Source: Sphingobacterium allocomposti (GTDB lineage: Bacteria > Bacteroidota > Bacteroidia > Sphingobacteriales > Sphingobacteriaceae). From it: a stretch of 64,000 nt of DNA. A program made the translations under genes and the position numbers. The notes beneath the pieces are model-generated. The model searched no databases. It was given only the letters and a program-made list of their open reading frames with translations, and was not told the DNA's origin. This document shows, one piece after another, positions 36,744-45,879 of this stretch; positions within the stretch are counted from its first letter, which is position 1, and each line of letters opens with the position of its first letter. Location of the stretch: assembly GCF_008124885.1 (NCBI RefSeq), contig NZ_VNHX01000002.1, positions 1 to 64,000 on the forward strand, written 5' to 3'.

Positions 36744-36774
36744 TTTGCACCTAACGGCAATTTATCTAAGTTTG
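36744..36774 (+). promoter_or_regulatory. Promoter of the E2 gene
   Basis: TTTG (36744-36747) is followed after 19 nt by TAAGTTTG (36767-36774), predicting a leader near 55 nt. A second TATTTTTG at 36648-36655 could give a longer transcript. Confidence 0.75.
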
Positions 36775-36834
36775 TTTATGGGTATTAAGTAGATTAAATG
36801 TTAATTTAGTAAATCATTCAACGAACGGGTTCAT

Positions 36835-38217
36835 ATGGGAATATATAAATTGGTGCTTCCGAAGATGGGAGAAAGCGTGTCAGAAGCTACCATTACGAAA
36901 TGGGTTAAGCGTATCGGTGATTTTGTTCAGGAGGACGAGGCGGTTGTGGAAATAGCGACCGACAAGGTGGATTCGGACGTGCCCGCGCCCGTAGAAGGAA
37001 AGCTGGTTAAGCTCTGTTTTTCAGAAAATGAGGTGGTTCAGGTGGGTGAGGTTATTGCCTGGTTAGAAGTAGATGGGGATACCGGTGCAGAAGACGTAGT
37101 CGGAGAGGATGCAACTACAGGAGAGACCGGCGCTATAGACACAACGGATGAGGAAACGGCCGTAGAACAGGATGGAGACGTATTGCCTCAGGACTCCATA
37201 CCAGGGGCGGACCTGCTGGAAGTCAGAGCGGAGGAACGCCCCATTTTCCAGGGCGGTGCCAGGTTCTATTCGCCGTTGGTTAAAAGTATCGCTCATGAAG
37301 AAGGATTGACCCAGTCTGAGCTCGATAAAATACCGGGAAGTGGTGCTGAAGGAAGGGTTACAAAGCAGGATATTTTAGACTACCTCCGTACGCGTGGGAC
37401 AGCAGCAGGTTCATCGGTTGCGCAAAATGATGGCCCAGGAGGAGAGAAAGCATCAACCGTGCAGCCGCCAGAACCGTTGCCGAGTTCGACGCCGACGTTT
37501 TCGGCTGCCGGCGATGAGATTATAGAGATGGACCGTATGCGCCGGCTAATTGCCGACCATATGGTGAACAGTGTTAAAACGTCTCCTCATGTAGCTTCTT
37601 TCGTAGAAGCTGACGTGACGCATTTGGTAAATTGGAGAAACCGGATCAAGGATAGTTATAAAAAGAGAGAGGGAGAGAATATCACGTTTACGCCGATCTT
37701 TATAGAGGCTGTTAGTAAGGCACTCAAGGACTTTCCTATGGTTAACGTGTCGGTAGACGGACATCGGATAATCAAGCGTAAAAACATTAATATCGGGATG
37801 GCAACAGCCCTCCCTTCGGGAAACCTCATCGTTCCGGTTATAAAAAACGCAGATCAGTTAAGCTTGGTTGGCCTAAGTAAGGCGGTGAACGATTTGGCGA
37901 CACGTTCCCGATTAAACAAGCTGAAGCCGGATGACACGCAAGGAGGGACGTTTACGTTTTCTAATATTGGTGCCTTCGGAAACATTATGGGAGTGCCGAT
38001 TATTAATCAGCCGCAGGCAGCTATATTAGCCGTAGGGACGATTAAGAAACGTCCGGCAGTATTGGAGACCGAGCACGGCGATGTAATTGCCATTAGGCAC
38101 ATGATGTACCTGTCTATGTCGTACGATCATCGTGTTATTGATGGTGCGCTTGGCGGAACCTTTTTGAAAAGGGTAGCTGATTATCTCGAAAACTGGGATA
38201 TCAACAGGGAGATCTAG
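36835..38217 (+). CDS. 2-oxoacid dehydrogenase E2 (dihydrolipoamide acyltransferase)
   Basis: This 460-residue subunit carries the acyl group of a pyruvate, 2-oxoglutarate or branched-chain 2-oxoacid dehydrogenase. The lipoyl domain shows VVEIATDKVDSDVPAP with K44 as the lipoylated residue. An acidic linker, the E3-binding domain (FYSPLVKSIAHEEGLTQSEL through GRVTKQDILDYL) and the catalytic domain with DHRVIDG (H432, D436) follow. The EIATDKVDSD pattern is more like branched-chain or mixed E2s than 2-oxoglutarate E2. E1 and E3 genes are not adjacent. It runs from its own promoter to a strong hairpin. Confidence 0.9.
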   Translation: MGIYKLVLPKMGESVSEATITKWVKRIGDFVQEDEAVVEIATDKVDSDVPAPVEGKLVKLCFSENEVVQVGEVIAWLEVDGDTGAEDVVGEDATTGETGAIDTTDEETAVEQDGDVLPQDSIPGADLLEVRAEERPIFQGGARFYSPLVKSIAHEEGLTQSELDKIPGSGAEGRVTKQDILDYLRTRGTAAGSSVAQNDGPGGEKASTVQPPEPLPSSTPTFSAAGDEIIEMDRMRRLIADHMVNSVKTSPHVASFVEADVTHLVNWRNRIKDSYKKREGENITFTPIFIEAVSKALKDFPMVNVSVDGHRIIKRKNINIGMATALPSGNLIVPVIKNADQLSLVGLSKAVNDLATRSRLNKLKPDDTQGGTFTFSNIGAFGNIMGVPIINQPQAAILAVGTIKKRPAVLETEHGDVIAIRHMMYLSMSYDHRVIDGALGGTFLKRVADYLENWDINREI

Positions 38218-38308
38218 ATAAACCGGAACTGCTGCAGCGCCATCGTGCCAGGCATCTCGACTGCAATTTAAGCATCGTTACCAAGTGGGGGCGCGCCGGC
38301 GCAACCTC

Positions 38309-38350
38309 AACGCTGTCCGTAGAGCTCCACAGGTCTCTACGGACAGCGTT
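38309..38350. terminator. Strong hairpin after the E2 gene
   Basis: AACGCTGTCCGTAGAG (38309-38324) pairs perfectly with CTCTACGGACAGCGTT (38335-38350), a 16-bp stem with a 10-nt loop. No U-tract follows, but it lies 90 bp after the stop and just before the cassette-like insert. Confidence 0.65.
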
Positions 38351-38413
38351 GTTCAGAAACCTTAGCCATCCGGTCAATTTGTTAGGTGCGAGCAAAACAA
38401 AAAAACGTCAAAA

Positions 38414-38980
38414 ATGGGACACATAAGAGAATACTATGAAAGAATTGTAAAACTGCAAGAATCGGAATGGGAATTTATAGCTTCACATTTTGATAGAAAA
38501 GTGTTTGCCAAGAACCAAATCATCACACGGCAGGGCGAAACGGAAAATTACCTTTCATTCGTTGAAACTGGCATCGTTCGGTTTTACATTCCCGGTGACG
38601 AAAACGAACTGACTTTTAATTTCAGTTTCGACAAAGAATTTACCTGTGCTTACGATTCTTTTCTCACGCAGACACCGTCCGAATACGAATTACAGGCATT
38701 GACGGAAACCGTTGTTTGGCAAATTTCCTTTGACGATTTGCAAAAAGTGTATGCCCAGACCAAAGTTGGGAATTATTTAGGACGTTTCGCTTCCGAAAAA
38801 TTGTTTTTGGCTAAAAGCAAACGTGAACTGTCCTTGCTTAAATACAATGCGAAAGAGCGTTATTTAAAGTTGTTCAGCGAACAGCCCGATATTTTAAAAT
38901 TCATTCCGCTAAAATACGTGGCTTCCTACATCGGAATAACGCCACAGGGCTTGAGCCGTATTCGCAGACAGATTACTTAA
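38414..38980 (+). CDS. Crp/Fnr family transcriptional regulator
   Basis: This 188-residue regulator has a cyclic-nucleotide-binding-type beta-roll (VFAKNQIITRQGETENYLSF and GIVRFYIPGDENELTFNFSF) and a short C-terminal helix-turn-helix (IPLKYVASYIGITPQGLSRIRRQ). Bacteroidetes have many such small Crp-like proteins, often stress or efflux regulators; the ligand is unknown. The coding sequence is AT-rich compared with its surroundings. It starts only 27 bp after the left core box of the cassette-like insert, leaving little space for a promoter. Confidence 0.88.
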   Translation: MGHIREYYERIVKLQESEWEFIASHFDRKVFAKNQIITRQGETENYLSFVETGIVRFYIPGDENELTFNFSFDKEFTCAYDSFLTQTPSEYELQALTETVVWQISFDDLQKVYAQTKVGNYLGRFASEKLFLAKSKRELSLLKYNAKERYLKLFSEQPDILKFIPLKYVASYIGITPQGLSRIRRQIT

Positions 38981-39038
38981 CATAGGTTCATTGCCAACCT
39001 TGTTCATTATTTGGAACTTTGCGATAAAAAGCAAAGGA

Positions 39039-39620
39039 ATGAAACGACCTATTTTAGCATACGGACACAGCTTTTTAAAACAAAAGTGCAACGACATCGA
39101 AAAGAATTATCCCGAGTTGGATAAGCTAATAGCCGATATGTGGGAAACAATGAAAAACGCCAATGGTTGCGGATTGGCTTCGCCACAAATCGGACTTCCG
39201 ATAAGACTTTTTGTAGTGGACAGTAAAACAACTTTTGAAAATCTTGACGAAGCGGACAGGGAAATCTATTTTGACAAAGACGACAAAGGATTACAGGAAA
39301 CTTTTATCAACGCAAAAATCATTGAACGTTCCGCTGAGCTTTGGGAGGACGAAGAAGGCTGTTTAAGTATCCCAAATTTATCGCAAAAAGTAAAAAGACC
39401 TTGGACGATTAGCATAGAATATTACAACAAAGATTTTGACTTTCAAACAAGGACATTTAGCGGAACGACCGCAAGAATGATACAGCACGAATACGACCAC
39501 ACAGAAGGAATTTTGTATCTTGACTATCTAAAACCATTGACCAGAAGTTTGATGGAATCCAAACTTAAAAAGATTACAAAAGGACAGATTAAGACGAAAT
39601 ATCCAATGAAATTCGTTTAA
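39039..39620 (+). CDS. def: Peptide deformylase (additional copy)
   Basis: This 193-residue metalloenzyme removes the N-formyl group from new proteins. Motif 1 is GCGLASPQIG, a variant of GxGLAAPQ, motif 2 is EEGCLSIP (metal Cys), and motif 3 is QHEYDHTEG (two metal His and catalytic Glu). The start ATG 39039 begins MKRPILAYGHSFLKQ; the longer reading from 38991 is unlikely. It lies with the Crp-like gene in the AT-rich cassette-like insert and ends about 10 bp before the attC-like site, so it is probably an acquired second deformylase. It could lower sensitivity to deformylase inhibitors, which is inference. Confidence 0.9.
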   Translation: MKRPILAYGHSFLKQKCNDIEKNYPELDKLIADMWETMKNANGCGLASPQIGLPIRLFVVDSKTTFENLDEADREIYFDKDDKGLQETFINAKIIERSAELWEDEEGCLSIPNLSQKVKRPWTISIEYYNKDFDFQTRTFSGTTARMIQHEYDHTEGILYLDYLKPLTRSLMESKLKKITKGQIKTKYPMKFV

Positions 39621-39629
39621 AAAATGCCC

Positions 39630-39750
39630 GCACCTAACAAGCTGTATAATAGCGGGGAAAATGCCAAAATCAAAGTTTCTGCTTTTTAGCTGACTTTGTG
39701 CTTAACTGAACAGTAAGTGCATAAAACCCGCTATTGCTCATACATTAGAC
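39630..39750. repeat. attC-like recombination site
   Basis: The outer arm pieces GCACCTAACAA (39630-39640, R''-like RYYYAAC) and ATACATTAGAC (39740-39750, R'-like) flank inner arms GTATAATAGCGGG (39644-39656) and CCCGCTATT (39727-39735). AATAGCGGG pairs perfectly with CCCGCTATT, GTAT with ATAC, and CTAA with TTAG, with unpaired bases only on one side. This asymmetry is typical of folded attC sites. The central 70 nt is variable and contains smaller hairpins. Confidence 0.55.
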
Positions 39751-39909
39751 CAATAGCCGTTACGACAGTTCATTGGACACGGAGGGCAATATGTTCCTCC
39801 CCAAGAATGACGATTCTTTTGCGGGTAACCAATATTAACACATTCATTAGGTTTTGCTGTTTCATGGTTGCGCGTAGCACCGACGGTTAAGATTTCAGAT
39901 CGGTCGTTT

Positions 39910-41289
39910 TTAATCACCTACGGACGGCGGGACGTGTTGCATGCGGTGTTTGATGATAAACCTGTAACGTAAAAAAAGTAGCAACGAAGATGTCAGCAAG
40001 CCCAAGGTAAGTCCGTACCAAACGCCTTTTACCCCAATGCCCCAATAGACGCCAAAGAGGTATGCTGTTGGAATACCGACAATCCAATAGGCGACAAAAG
40101 TGATCAATGTGGGAATATTTACATCGCCCATTCCGCGTAATATGCCAAGTCCGACAACCTGTGTGCCGTCGAATAGTTGGAATAAGCCAGCAATGATGAG
40201 CAATTGTGCTGAGATACGGATGACGGTCTCGTCATTACTGATAAGCCAGGGCAGGTATTGGTTAAATGTTGCAAATATAAGTGCACAGATAATCATAAAA
40301 AAAAGTGCGAGGTGATACGATACGGTGGCAAATCGCTGCACGCGCTGCATGTTAGCTTTCCCGTAACTGTGTCCCGTCTTTATTGTTGCAGCAGAAGCAA
40401 TCCCGCTGGCCATCATGTAGGTCATAGCAGCCAGTGTAATGGCAACCTGGTGGCTGGCTTGTTCGACAGCTCCGATTTTTCCGGCAATAAGCGACGCCGC
40501 GGCAAATGCCCCGACCTCGAACACATACTGCAGGGCTACCGGGGCGCCGATCTTAAAGATATTTTTGACGCGCGAAAAGTCGACGTGAAATAGCCGGAAC
40601 TTATTGATATAAACTTTGAAAGTTTGGGAACGTAGTACGTAGACAGACATGGCCAGCATCATAAGGATGCGGTCAATTAACGTAGCATAGCCAACACCAA
40701 CAATTCCTAATGGCGTGATACCGAACATACCTTTCGCCAAAATGATCGATAAAAGAATGTTCAGTACGTTCCCCCAGATGGTGATGTTCATAGCCTGCTT
40801 AGTAAATCCCAGCCCTTCTGCAAACTGTTTGAACGTGTTAAATACCATCAGCGGGACGATCGAAAGCATGAGGATCAGCAAGTAGGGTTTAGCCGTTTCG
40901 ACCACGCGCGGGTCCTGATCCATATGCTGAATAGCATACATTGAACCGAAGTTGACAAGAGCAAAGAGCAATATCGCCGTCGCCACATTTAGCCAGAGGC
41001 TATTGGAAAGCAGTTTGCCGCAGTTATCCTTGTTGCCTTTGCCGTTTTCCTGAGCGATGAGTGGCGTGAGCCCGTACGATATCCCTAAGCCGATGACCAT
41101 GACAACGATAAATACAGAATGCACGAGCGAGACGGCAGCCAAGGGGATGGTTCCGGCAAACTTACCGACTACAACGGTGTCGGCTGTTTGTACCAGCGTC
41201 TGTCCTAGCTGAGAAATGACAACAGGGCCGGCCAAAGCAAACGTGCTCCAGTAAAAGCGTTTATTCCGTTTATAGTATCTGTGTAACAT
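39910..41289 (-). CDS. MATE family efflux transporter
   Basis: This roughly 459-residue inner-membrane antiporter of the MATE (NorM/DinF) type has 12 helices and a duplicated six-helix layout. The first half starts GPVVISQLGQTLVQTADTVVVGKF and includes PLIAQENGKGN; the second starts GAPVALQYVFEVGAFAAASL and includes QVAITLAAMTYM. It exports cationic drugs or metabolites with Na+ or H+. ATG 41289 (MLHRYYKRNKRF) is preferred to 41382: a TATCTTTG element at 41307-41300 lies between them, so the longer reading would start upstream of the transcript. Confidence 0.92.
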   Translation of the reverse strand: MLHRYYKRNKRFYWSTFALAGPVVISQLGQTLVQTADTVVVGKFAGTIPLAAVSLVHSVFIVVMVIGLGISYGLTPLIAQENGKGNKDNCGKLLSNSLWLNVATAILLFALVNFGSMYAIQHMDQDPRVVETAKPYLLILMLSIVPLMVFNTFKQFAEGLGFTKQAMNITIWGNVLNILLSIILAKGMFGITPLGIVGVGYATLIDRILMMLAMSVYVLRSQTFKVYINKFRLFHVDFSRVKNIFKIGAPVALQYVFEVGAFAAASLIAGKIGAVEQASHQVAITLAAMTYMMASGIASAATIKTGHSYGKANMQRVQRFATVSYHLALFFMIICALIFATFNQYLPWLISNDETVIRISAQLLIIAGLFQLFDGTQVVGLGILRGMGDVNIPTLITFVAYWIVGIPTAYLFGVYWGIGVKGVWYGLTLGLLTSSLLLFLRYRFIIKHRMQHVPPSVGD

Positions 41290-41299
41290 AGCAAACGGG

Positions 41300-41307
41300 C
41301 AAAGATA
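41300..41307 (-). promoter_or_regulatory. MATE-gene -7 element close to the start codon
   Basis: The minus strand reads TATCTTTG, 10 bp upstream of the ATG at 41289, implying a leader of about 5 nt or a leaderless mRNA. Confidence 0.5.
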
Positions 41308-41473
41308 GGAAATCCTTCCGCTGAGATTGTCATCCGTCAATAAATTAACATTCCGGGGGATCAACGGTGCGGCCATTGTCAAATTGTTACCAAATATTTA
41401 CACCAGAATTTGGAGGAAAAGTAAATTTAGGCTTACCTTAGTCGGATAGTTATTACAAAAAGGAGAAGTAGAA

Positions 41474-41965
41474 ATGACCTTAGGATTTTTGAATATTGGT
41501 ACGCAGGAGATGGTATTTATAGTCATCATTATTCTGCTGTTGTTTGGCGGAAAGAAACTTCCCGAATTGGCCCGAGGGTTAGGACGTGGTATTCGCGAAT
41601 TTAAGGATGCTTCAGAAGGGATAAAGCGGGAGATATCCGATCAGATAAATAATTTCGAAAAAGACTTAGACGTAACTGTTGATGATAAGGTTGAAACTCC
41701 CCGCTACGTAGAGCATACGGCGGATGAGGTTGCGGAAACACCTGAAGAGCGGAGCAGCGAGGAGGAAGAGCCGAAAGAGAAAACAACGTTCCCGCAGTTT
41801 TCGACACCGGAAAATACCGTGCAACATAATCCAGGAGAACAGCCCACCGACGAAGGTCAGCACTATAAATACGGATACAACGACCACTTTGCTTCTGGAT
41901 CCGGAGAGGAAGCTGAAAAGATCGATTCCACAGACGCTGCTGGCGAAGACACCAAAAAGGCGTAA
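41474..41965 (+). CDS. tatA: Sec-independent translocase subunit TatA/TatE-like
   Basis: This 163-residue protein has the single N-terminal transmembrane helix (TQEMVFIVIIILLLFGGKKL) and the amphipathic helix (PELARGLGRGIREFKDASEG) of TatA, which forms the pore for folded, twin-arginine proteins. Its C-terminal half is a long acidic, disordered tail rich in Glu, Thr and Ser, much longer than in E. coli TatA but common in Bacteroidetes. tatC is not adjacent. Confidence 0.92.
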   Translation: MTLGFLNIGTQEMVFIVIIILLLFGGKKLPELARGLGRGIREFKDASEGIKREISDQINNFEKDLDVTVDDKVETPRYVEHTADEVAETPEERSSEEEEPKEKTTFPQFSTPENTVQHNPGEQPTDEGQHYKYGYNDHFASGSGEEAEKIDSTDAAGEDTKKA

Positions 41966-42193
41966 ATTTTGTTAAAGCATTAAACCGGAAATTCACCGTC
42001 TAAAAGATACCGTAACTTTCTGGTGAAGTATCTTCGCTGGGGGGAAGACTTGAGGTTATGTAAGGGTAATGCGCACGCTTGCTACCGTATGCTATCCTTT
42101 GTAGACGTCCCACCCCGTCCGGCGGCCAAAATGATGACACCATATCCGCCTCTTTTAGACACACATTCTTTTTTATATCACTTTATATCTTAT

Positions 42194-44410
42194 ATGGCAT
42201 ACGAAATTATTATTTCGCAAGAACTGGGGATCAATAGCCGACAGGTGGCGACCACCATGCAACTATTAGATGACGGCGCCACTGTTCCCTTTATTGCGCG
42301 CTACCGGAAAGAGCTGACGGGAAGCCTCGACGAAGTGCAGATAACCAGTATCCGCGATAGGGTGCAACAACTGCGCGACCTCGATAAGCGGAAGGAGGCT
42401 ATCCTGCGGTCGATTGCCGATCAGGGTAAGCTGACGGGTGAGCTAGAGCAGCAGATAAGCGATGCGGCAACGATGGCTATCCTGGAAGATATCTATCTCC
42501 CCTATAAGCCAAAGCGGAAAACCCGTGCGTCGGTAGCCCGCGAAAGAGGGTTGCAACCTCTTGCTGAGCAGCTGCTGCTGCAAGAGAATACCGACCCAAC
42601 AGAGATTGCTGCCGGTTTTGTGGATGCCGAAAAGGGTGTCTCATCGGTGGAAGAAGCGTTGGCGGGTGCGCGGGACATCGTAGCCGAACATATCTCGGAA
42701 GATTTGGACGTCCGTACGCGGACGCGGAAGATATTCCTGGAGCAGGCGCAGTTCGTATCCCGTGTGGTACCGGGAAAGGAAGAGGAAGCTATAAAGTATA
42801 AAGACTATTTCGAATGGTCTGAGCCCTTAAAAGACGCGCCATCGCACCGGGTGTTGGCCATGCGGCGGGGCGAAAAAGAAGGAATGCTTTACCTGGATAT
42901 CGCCGTGGAGGAAGAAAAGGTTCTGCCTATGCTCGAAAAGCGCTATATTAAAGCATCAAACGGTGCTGCAGGACATATTAAACAGGCGTTGCAGGACAGT
43001 TACAAGCGCTTGTTGAAACCTTCTATGGAAACGGAAGTGCGGGTACTCACCCGGCAACGGGCCGACGAAGAAGCGATCCGCGTGTTTGCAGATAACGTTC
43101 GGCAGCTATTGTTGGCCGCCCCCTTAGGACAGAAGAGACTATTAGCCATTGATCCGGGCTTTCGCACGGGATGTAAGACTGTCGTCCTAGATGGGCAGGG
43201 TAATTTGCTGGAAAATACCGCCATCTATCCACATACCGGGGGAGGAGGGGCGTCTGAGGCGGGTAAGACCGTCAGGCATCTCGTTGACAAGTATAAAATT
43301 GAAGCGATTGCCATTGGTAACGGCACTGCTGGGCGCGAAACCGAGGAATTTGTCCGGAAGCTCGATCTTAATGGCGTTACCATCGTCATGGTGAACGAGT
43401 CGGGAGCGTCTATTTACTCGGCATCTGAAGTAGCAAGGGAGGAATTTCCTGATCAAGATGTTACGGTGAGGGGAGCCGTGTCTATTGGACGTCGCCTAAT
43501 GGATCCGCTAGCGGAACTGGTGAAGATAGATCCGAAATCCATTGGCGTTGGACAATATCAGCATGATGTCGATCAAAGCAAGCTGCAGACGGCGTTAGAC
43601 GACACCGTGATATCGTGTGTAAATGCCGTGGGAGTCGAGTTGAATACCGCTTCCAAGCAGATACTGTCCTATGTTTCGGGTCTTGGGCCGGCACTGGCCC
43701 AACAGATTGTCAATTATCGGATAGCGAATGGACCCTTCCGATCACGTCGGGAATTGAAAAAGGTGCCACGTCTGGGCGACAAGGCATTTGAGCAGGCTGC
43801 GGGATTTCTTCGCATCCGCAATGGCGAACATCCTTTGGACGGCTCCGCCGTCCATCCTGAACGCTACACGCTCGTGGAGCAGATGGCCAAAGATTTGTCG
43901 GTTGATGTGCGGGATTTATTGACAAACGAGCAGCTTCGCAAGCAGATAGATGTCCGTAAGTATGTTTCGGACGAGGTTGGTATCCCAACGCTTAACGACA
44001 TTATCTCCGAGTTGTCCAAGCCGGGGCGCGACCCGCGGGAACAATTTGAAGAGTTTAAGTTTACCGATGGGGTGAACAGCATCGCAGACCTGCGCGTCGG
44101 TATGAAATTGCCCGGGATTGTAACGAACATAACGAACTTCGGGGCTTTTGTTGACATTGGTGTGCACCAGGATGGTCTAGTCCATTTAAGTCAGCTGGCC
44201 AACCGTTATGTTGCCGATCCGCACGAGGTTGTTAAGGTGCAGCAGAAAGTGATGGTCACCGTGACGGAGATCGACGAACGTAGAAATCGGATCGGTCTGT
44301 CAATGAAGACAGAAGAAGGACGTAGCCAGCCTAAAAAGACGAGCGGGCGTCAACGGACAGAATCAGATATGGCAACCAAACTTGCGGCATTGGCGAGCAA
44401 GTTCAAATAG
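42194..44410 (+). CDS. tex: Tex family RNA-binding protein (S1 domain)
   Basis: This 738-residue cytoplasmic protein has Tex architecture. The N-terminal helical part begins ISQELGINSRQVATTMQLLDDGATVPFIA and YRKELTG. The YqgF/RNase H-like core shows LAIDPGFRTGCKTVVLDGQG, helix-hairpin-helix elements read LSYVSGLGPALAQQIVNY, and an S1 domain near the C-terminus runs GMKLPGIVTNITNFGAFVDI to GLVHLSQL. Tex interacts with RNA and the transcription machinery. ATG 42194 (MAYEIIISQEL) is chosen because the 57-residue extension from 42023 has no family match. Confidence 0.93.
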   Translation: MAYEIIISQELGINSRQVATTMQLLDDGATVPFIARYRKELTGSLDEVQITSIRDRVQQLRDLDKRKEAILRSIADQGKLTGELEQQISDAATMAILEDIYLPYKPKRKTRASVARERGLQPLAEQLLLQENTDPTEIAAGFVDAEKGVSSVEEALAGARDIVAEHISEDLDVRTRTRKIFLEQAQFVSRVVPGKEEEAIKYKDYFEWSEPLKDAPSHRVLAMRRGEKEGMLYLDIAVEEEKVLPMLEKRYIKASNGAAGHIKQALQDSYKRLLKPSMETEVRVLTRQRADEEAIRVFADNVRQLLLAAPLGQKRLLAIDPGFRTGCKTVVLDGQGNLLENTAIYPHTGGGGASEAGKTVRHLVDKYKIEAIAIGNGTAGRETEEFVRKLDLNGVTIVMVNESGASIYSASEVAREEFPDQDVTVRGAVSIGRRLMDPLAELVKIDPKSIGVGQYQHDVDQSKLQTALDDTVISCVNAVGVELNTASKQILSYVSGLGPALAQQIVNYRIANGPFRSRRELKKVPRLGDKAFEQAAGFLRIRNGEHPLDGSAVHPERYTLVEQMAKDLSVDVRDLLTNEQLRKQIDVRKYVSDEVGIPTLNDIISELSKPGRDPREQFEEFKFTDGVNSIADLRVGMKLPGIVTNITNFGAFVDIGVHQDGLVHLSQLANRYVADPHEVVKVQQKVMVTVTEIDERRNRIGLSMKTEEGRSQPKKTSGRQRTESDMATKLAALASKFK

Positions 44411-44414
44411 TTCC

Positions 44415-44457
44415 TTTAACAAAAAAAGAGCAGCACCGCTGCTCTTTTTTTGTTAAA
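44415..44457. terminator. Bidirectional terminator, 20-bp stem
   Basis: CTTTAAC-A7-GAGCAGC type arm (44415-44434) pairs perfectly with GCTGCTC-T7-GTTAAA (44438-44457) around a 3-nt ACC loop. It serves tex and susD, which are convergent. Confidence 0.93.
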
Positions 44458-44502
44458 AACAAGTATCTACAGATCCACCGCATTCTAGTGCGCCGTTTTG
44501 CT

Positions 44503-45864
44503 TTAATAACCCGGGTTTTGTTCCAAAGCGGGGTTTAATAAAATCTGCGACGATGGTATTGGATAAACCAAGCTATTTTCACTTGTTAACGTGGGGTACT
44601 TCTGCAGCGCGAGTTTCGTACGGGAGAGGTCAAACCACGTTTCGCCCTCGAACAGTAATTCTCTTTCTTTTTCTTCCTGCACGAATCTCACAAAGTCTTC
44701 GACATTGGCGAATTCACTTTTTTCCTTGGTTGTCCCCGCGCGGTCTAACACTTGTTTCAGCGAGTTAAAGGCCTCGTCGGTAACTGCGTTGTTTAACCGG
44801 GCCTCGGCCTCCGCATGTATTAGCAAAATCTCAGCGAGACGCAGTAACGGGAGGTTTTGACTCGGCGGATTTGCGTTCGGGAACTTTCCGATGTAATAGC
44901 GGTCTCTGGATCCTTTAACGATAGAGAAACTCCGACGCCGATCCTCTTCGTCGAAAATATCGGCCACCGTACTGTCTTTCGCGTAAAAAAGCATACTGGC
45001 GTTGTCGTTGGCGACAGCCGCGAGCGGATTGGTAGTCTGGTCGTCAAATTGGAGCTCAAAAATCGACTCAGCAGCGTTTTCCGTCTCCCAGATGCTGCGG
45101 AAATCGCTGACTAGCTGAAACATCTGCGACGCTATCAGGGCTTTTGCGGTTTCGGCCGCCGGTCTGTAGTCTCCGGTTCTAGCGGCGATATAAAGATACA
45201 CCTTAGCCAGAAGTGCCTGAGCGGCCGCTTTTGTTGCACGGCCTTTCGTCGCATCCGAAGTCTCGTGGGCATCGGGGAGCTGTTCCATGCTTTCGGTGAG
45301 ATCTGTAACAATTTGTTCGTAGATTTCTTCGGGGCCGGATTGCGGAATGGCAATATTTTCTTCTTCTGTGGTGGGAGTCAACTTTAGCGGAACGGCGCCG
45401 AAGGCGCGTACTAAAAAGAAGTAATGCAAAGCACGGACGAATTTTGCTTCACCGATAAACTGATCACGTTTTTCATCCGTTATGCTGCCTTCTTCCATTT
45501 CTGGGACTCTCGCAATGATGTTGTTGGCAGCATTAATTGTTGTATAAGCCCCTTGCCACATGTTTGCAATCCACGGGTTTATCGCTGTTACTTCGTGCGT
45601 TTTGAAGTTTTCATATTCCGGGAAGGCGGAAGAGTGCGATACATGATTTGCTGAAAACTCTGGAACAATGATCATGCTCTGGCCGTAATTAAACGAGCTG
45701 GTCATTGTACGGTACATTCCTACCGCAGCCGCATTAGCGTTTGTTTCTGAGTTAAAGTAGTTATCGTTTGTTACCTGATTAAGAGGCTCCCGATCAAGGA
45801 AGCTATCGCATCCTGTTACGCTCGCGAGTAGGCCGAAAAGAAATAGTTTATATATCGTGTTCAT
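44503..45864 (-). CDS. SusD/RagB-like nutrient-binding lipoprotein
   Basis: This 453-residue outer-membrane lipoprotein has the typical SusD start (LLASVTGCDSFLDREPLNQV, with Cys near residue 19), a TPR-like core with NAANNIIARVPEM and GEAKFVRALHYFFLVRAFG, and the C-terminal RagB/SusD end (ERELLFEGETWFDLSRTK, then YPIPSSQILLNPALEQNPGY). It forms a lid on the SusC channel. It lies 15 bp after susC. No glycoside hydrolase or peptidase gene accompanies it, so the glycan or peptide it binds cannot be guessed. Confidence 0.95.
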   Translation of the reverse strand: MNTIYKLFLFGLLASVTGCDSFLDREPLNQVTNDNYFNSETNANAAAVGMYRTMTSSFNYGQSMIIVPEFSANHVSHSSAFPEYENFKTHEVTAINPWIANMWQGAYTTINAANNIIARVPEMEEGSITDEKRDQFIGEAKFVRALHYFFLVRAFGAVPLKLTPTTEEENIAIPQSGPEEIYEQIVTDLTESMEQLPDAHETSDATKGRATKAAAQALLAKVYLYIAARTGDYRPAAETAKALIASQMFQLVSDFRSIWETENAAESIFELQFDDQTTNPLAAVANDNASMLFYAKDSTVADIFDEEDRRRSFSIVKGSRDRYYIGKFPNANPPSQNLPLLRLAEILLIHAEAEARLNNAVTDEAFNSLKQVLDRAGTTKEKSEFANVEDFVRFVQEEKERELLFEGETWFDLSRTKLALQKYPTLTSENSLVYPIPSSQILLNPALEQNPGY

Positions 45865-45879
45865 AGGATCTCCTGTTTA

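Larger units (their letters stand above)
38381..39750 (+). mobile_element. Solitary integron-type gene cassette (candidate)
   Basis: About 1.37 kb of DNA clearly more AT-rich than its flanks carries two same-strand genes with little spacing. At the 5' end GTTAGGT (38381-38387) fits the integron core site GTTRRRY. At the 3' end lies a long imperfect palindrome starting with GCACCTAACAA (39630-39640), the exact reverse complement of TTGTTAGGTGC at 38379-38389. This is the relation expected between the two ends of an integron cassette. The final core box is ATTAGAC rather than GTTRRRY. No integrase gene is in the window, so it would be a lone cassette. Confidence 0.55.

Noticed and set aside
36747..36755. 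GCACCTAAC, identical to the R'' box of the attC-like site, near the E2 promoter
   Set aside because: No palindrome or second core box is nearby and it overlaps a good promoter spacer, so it is probably chance.
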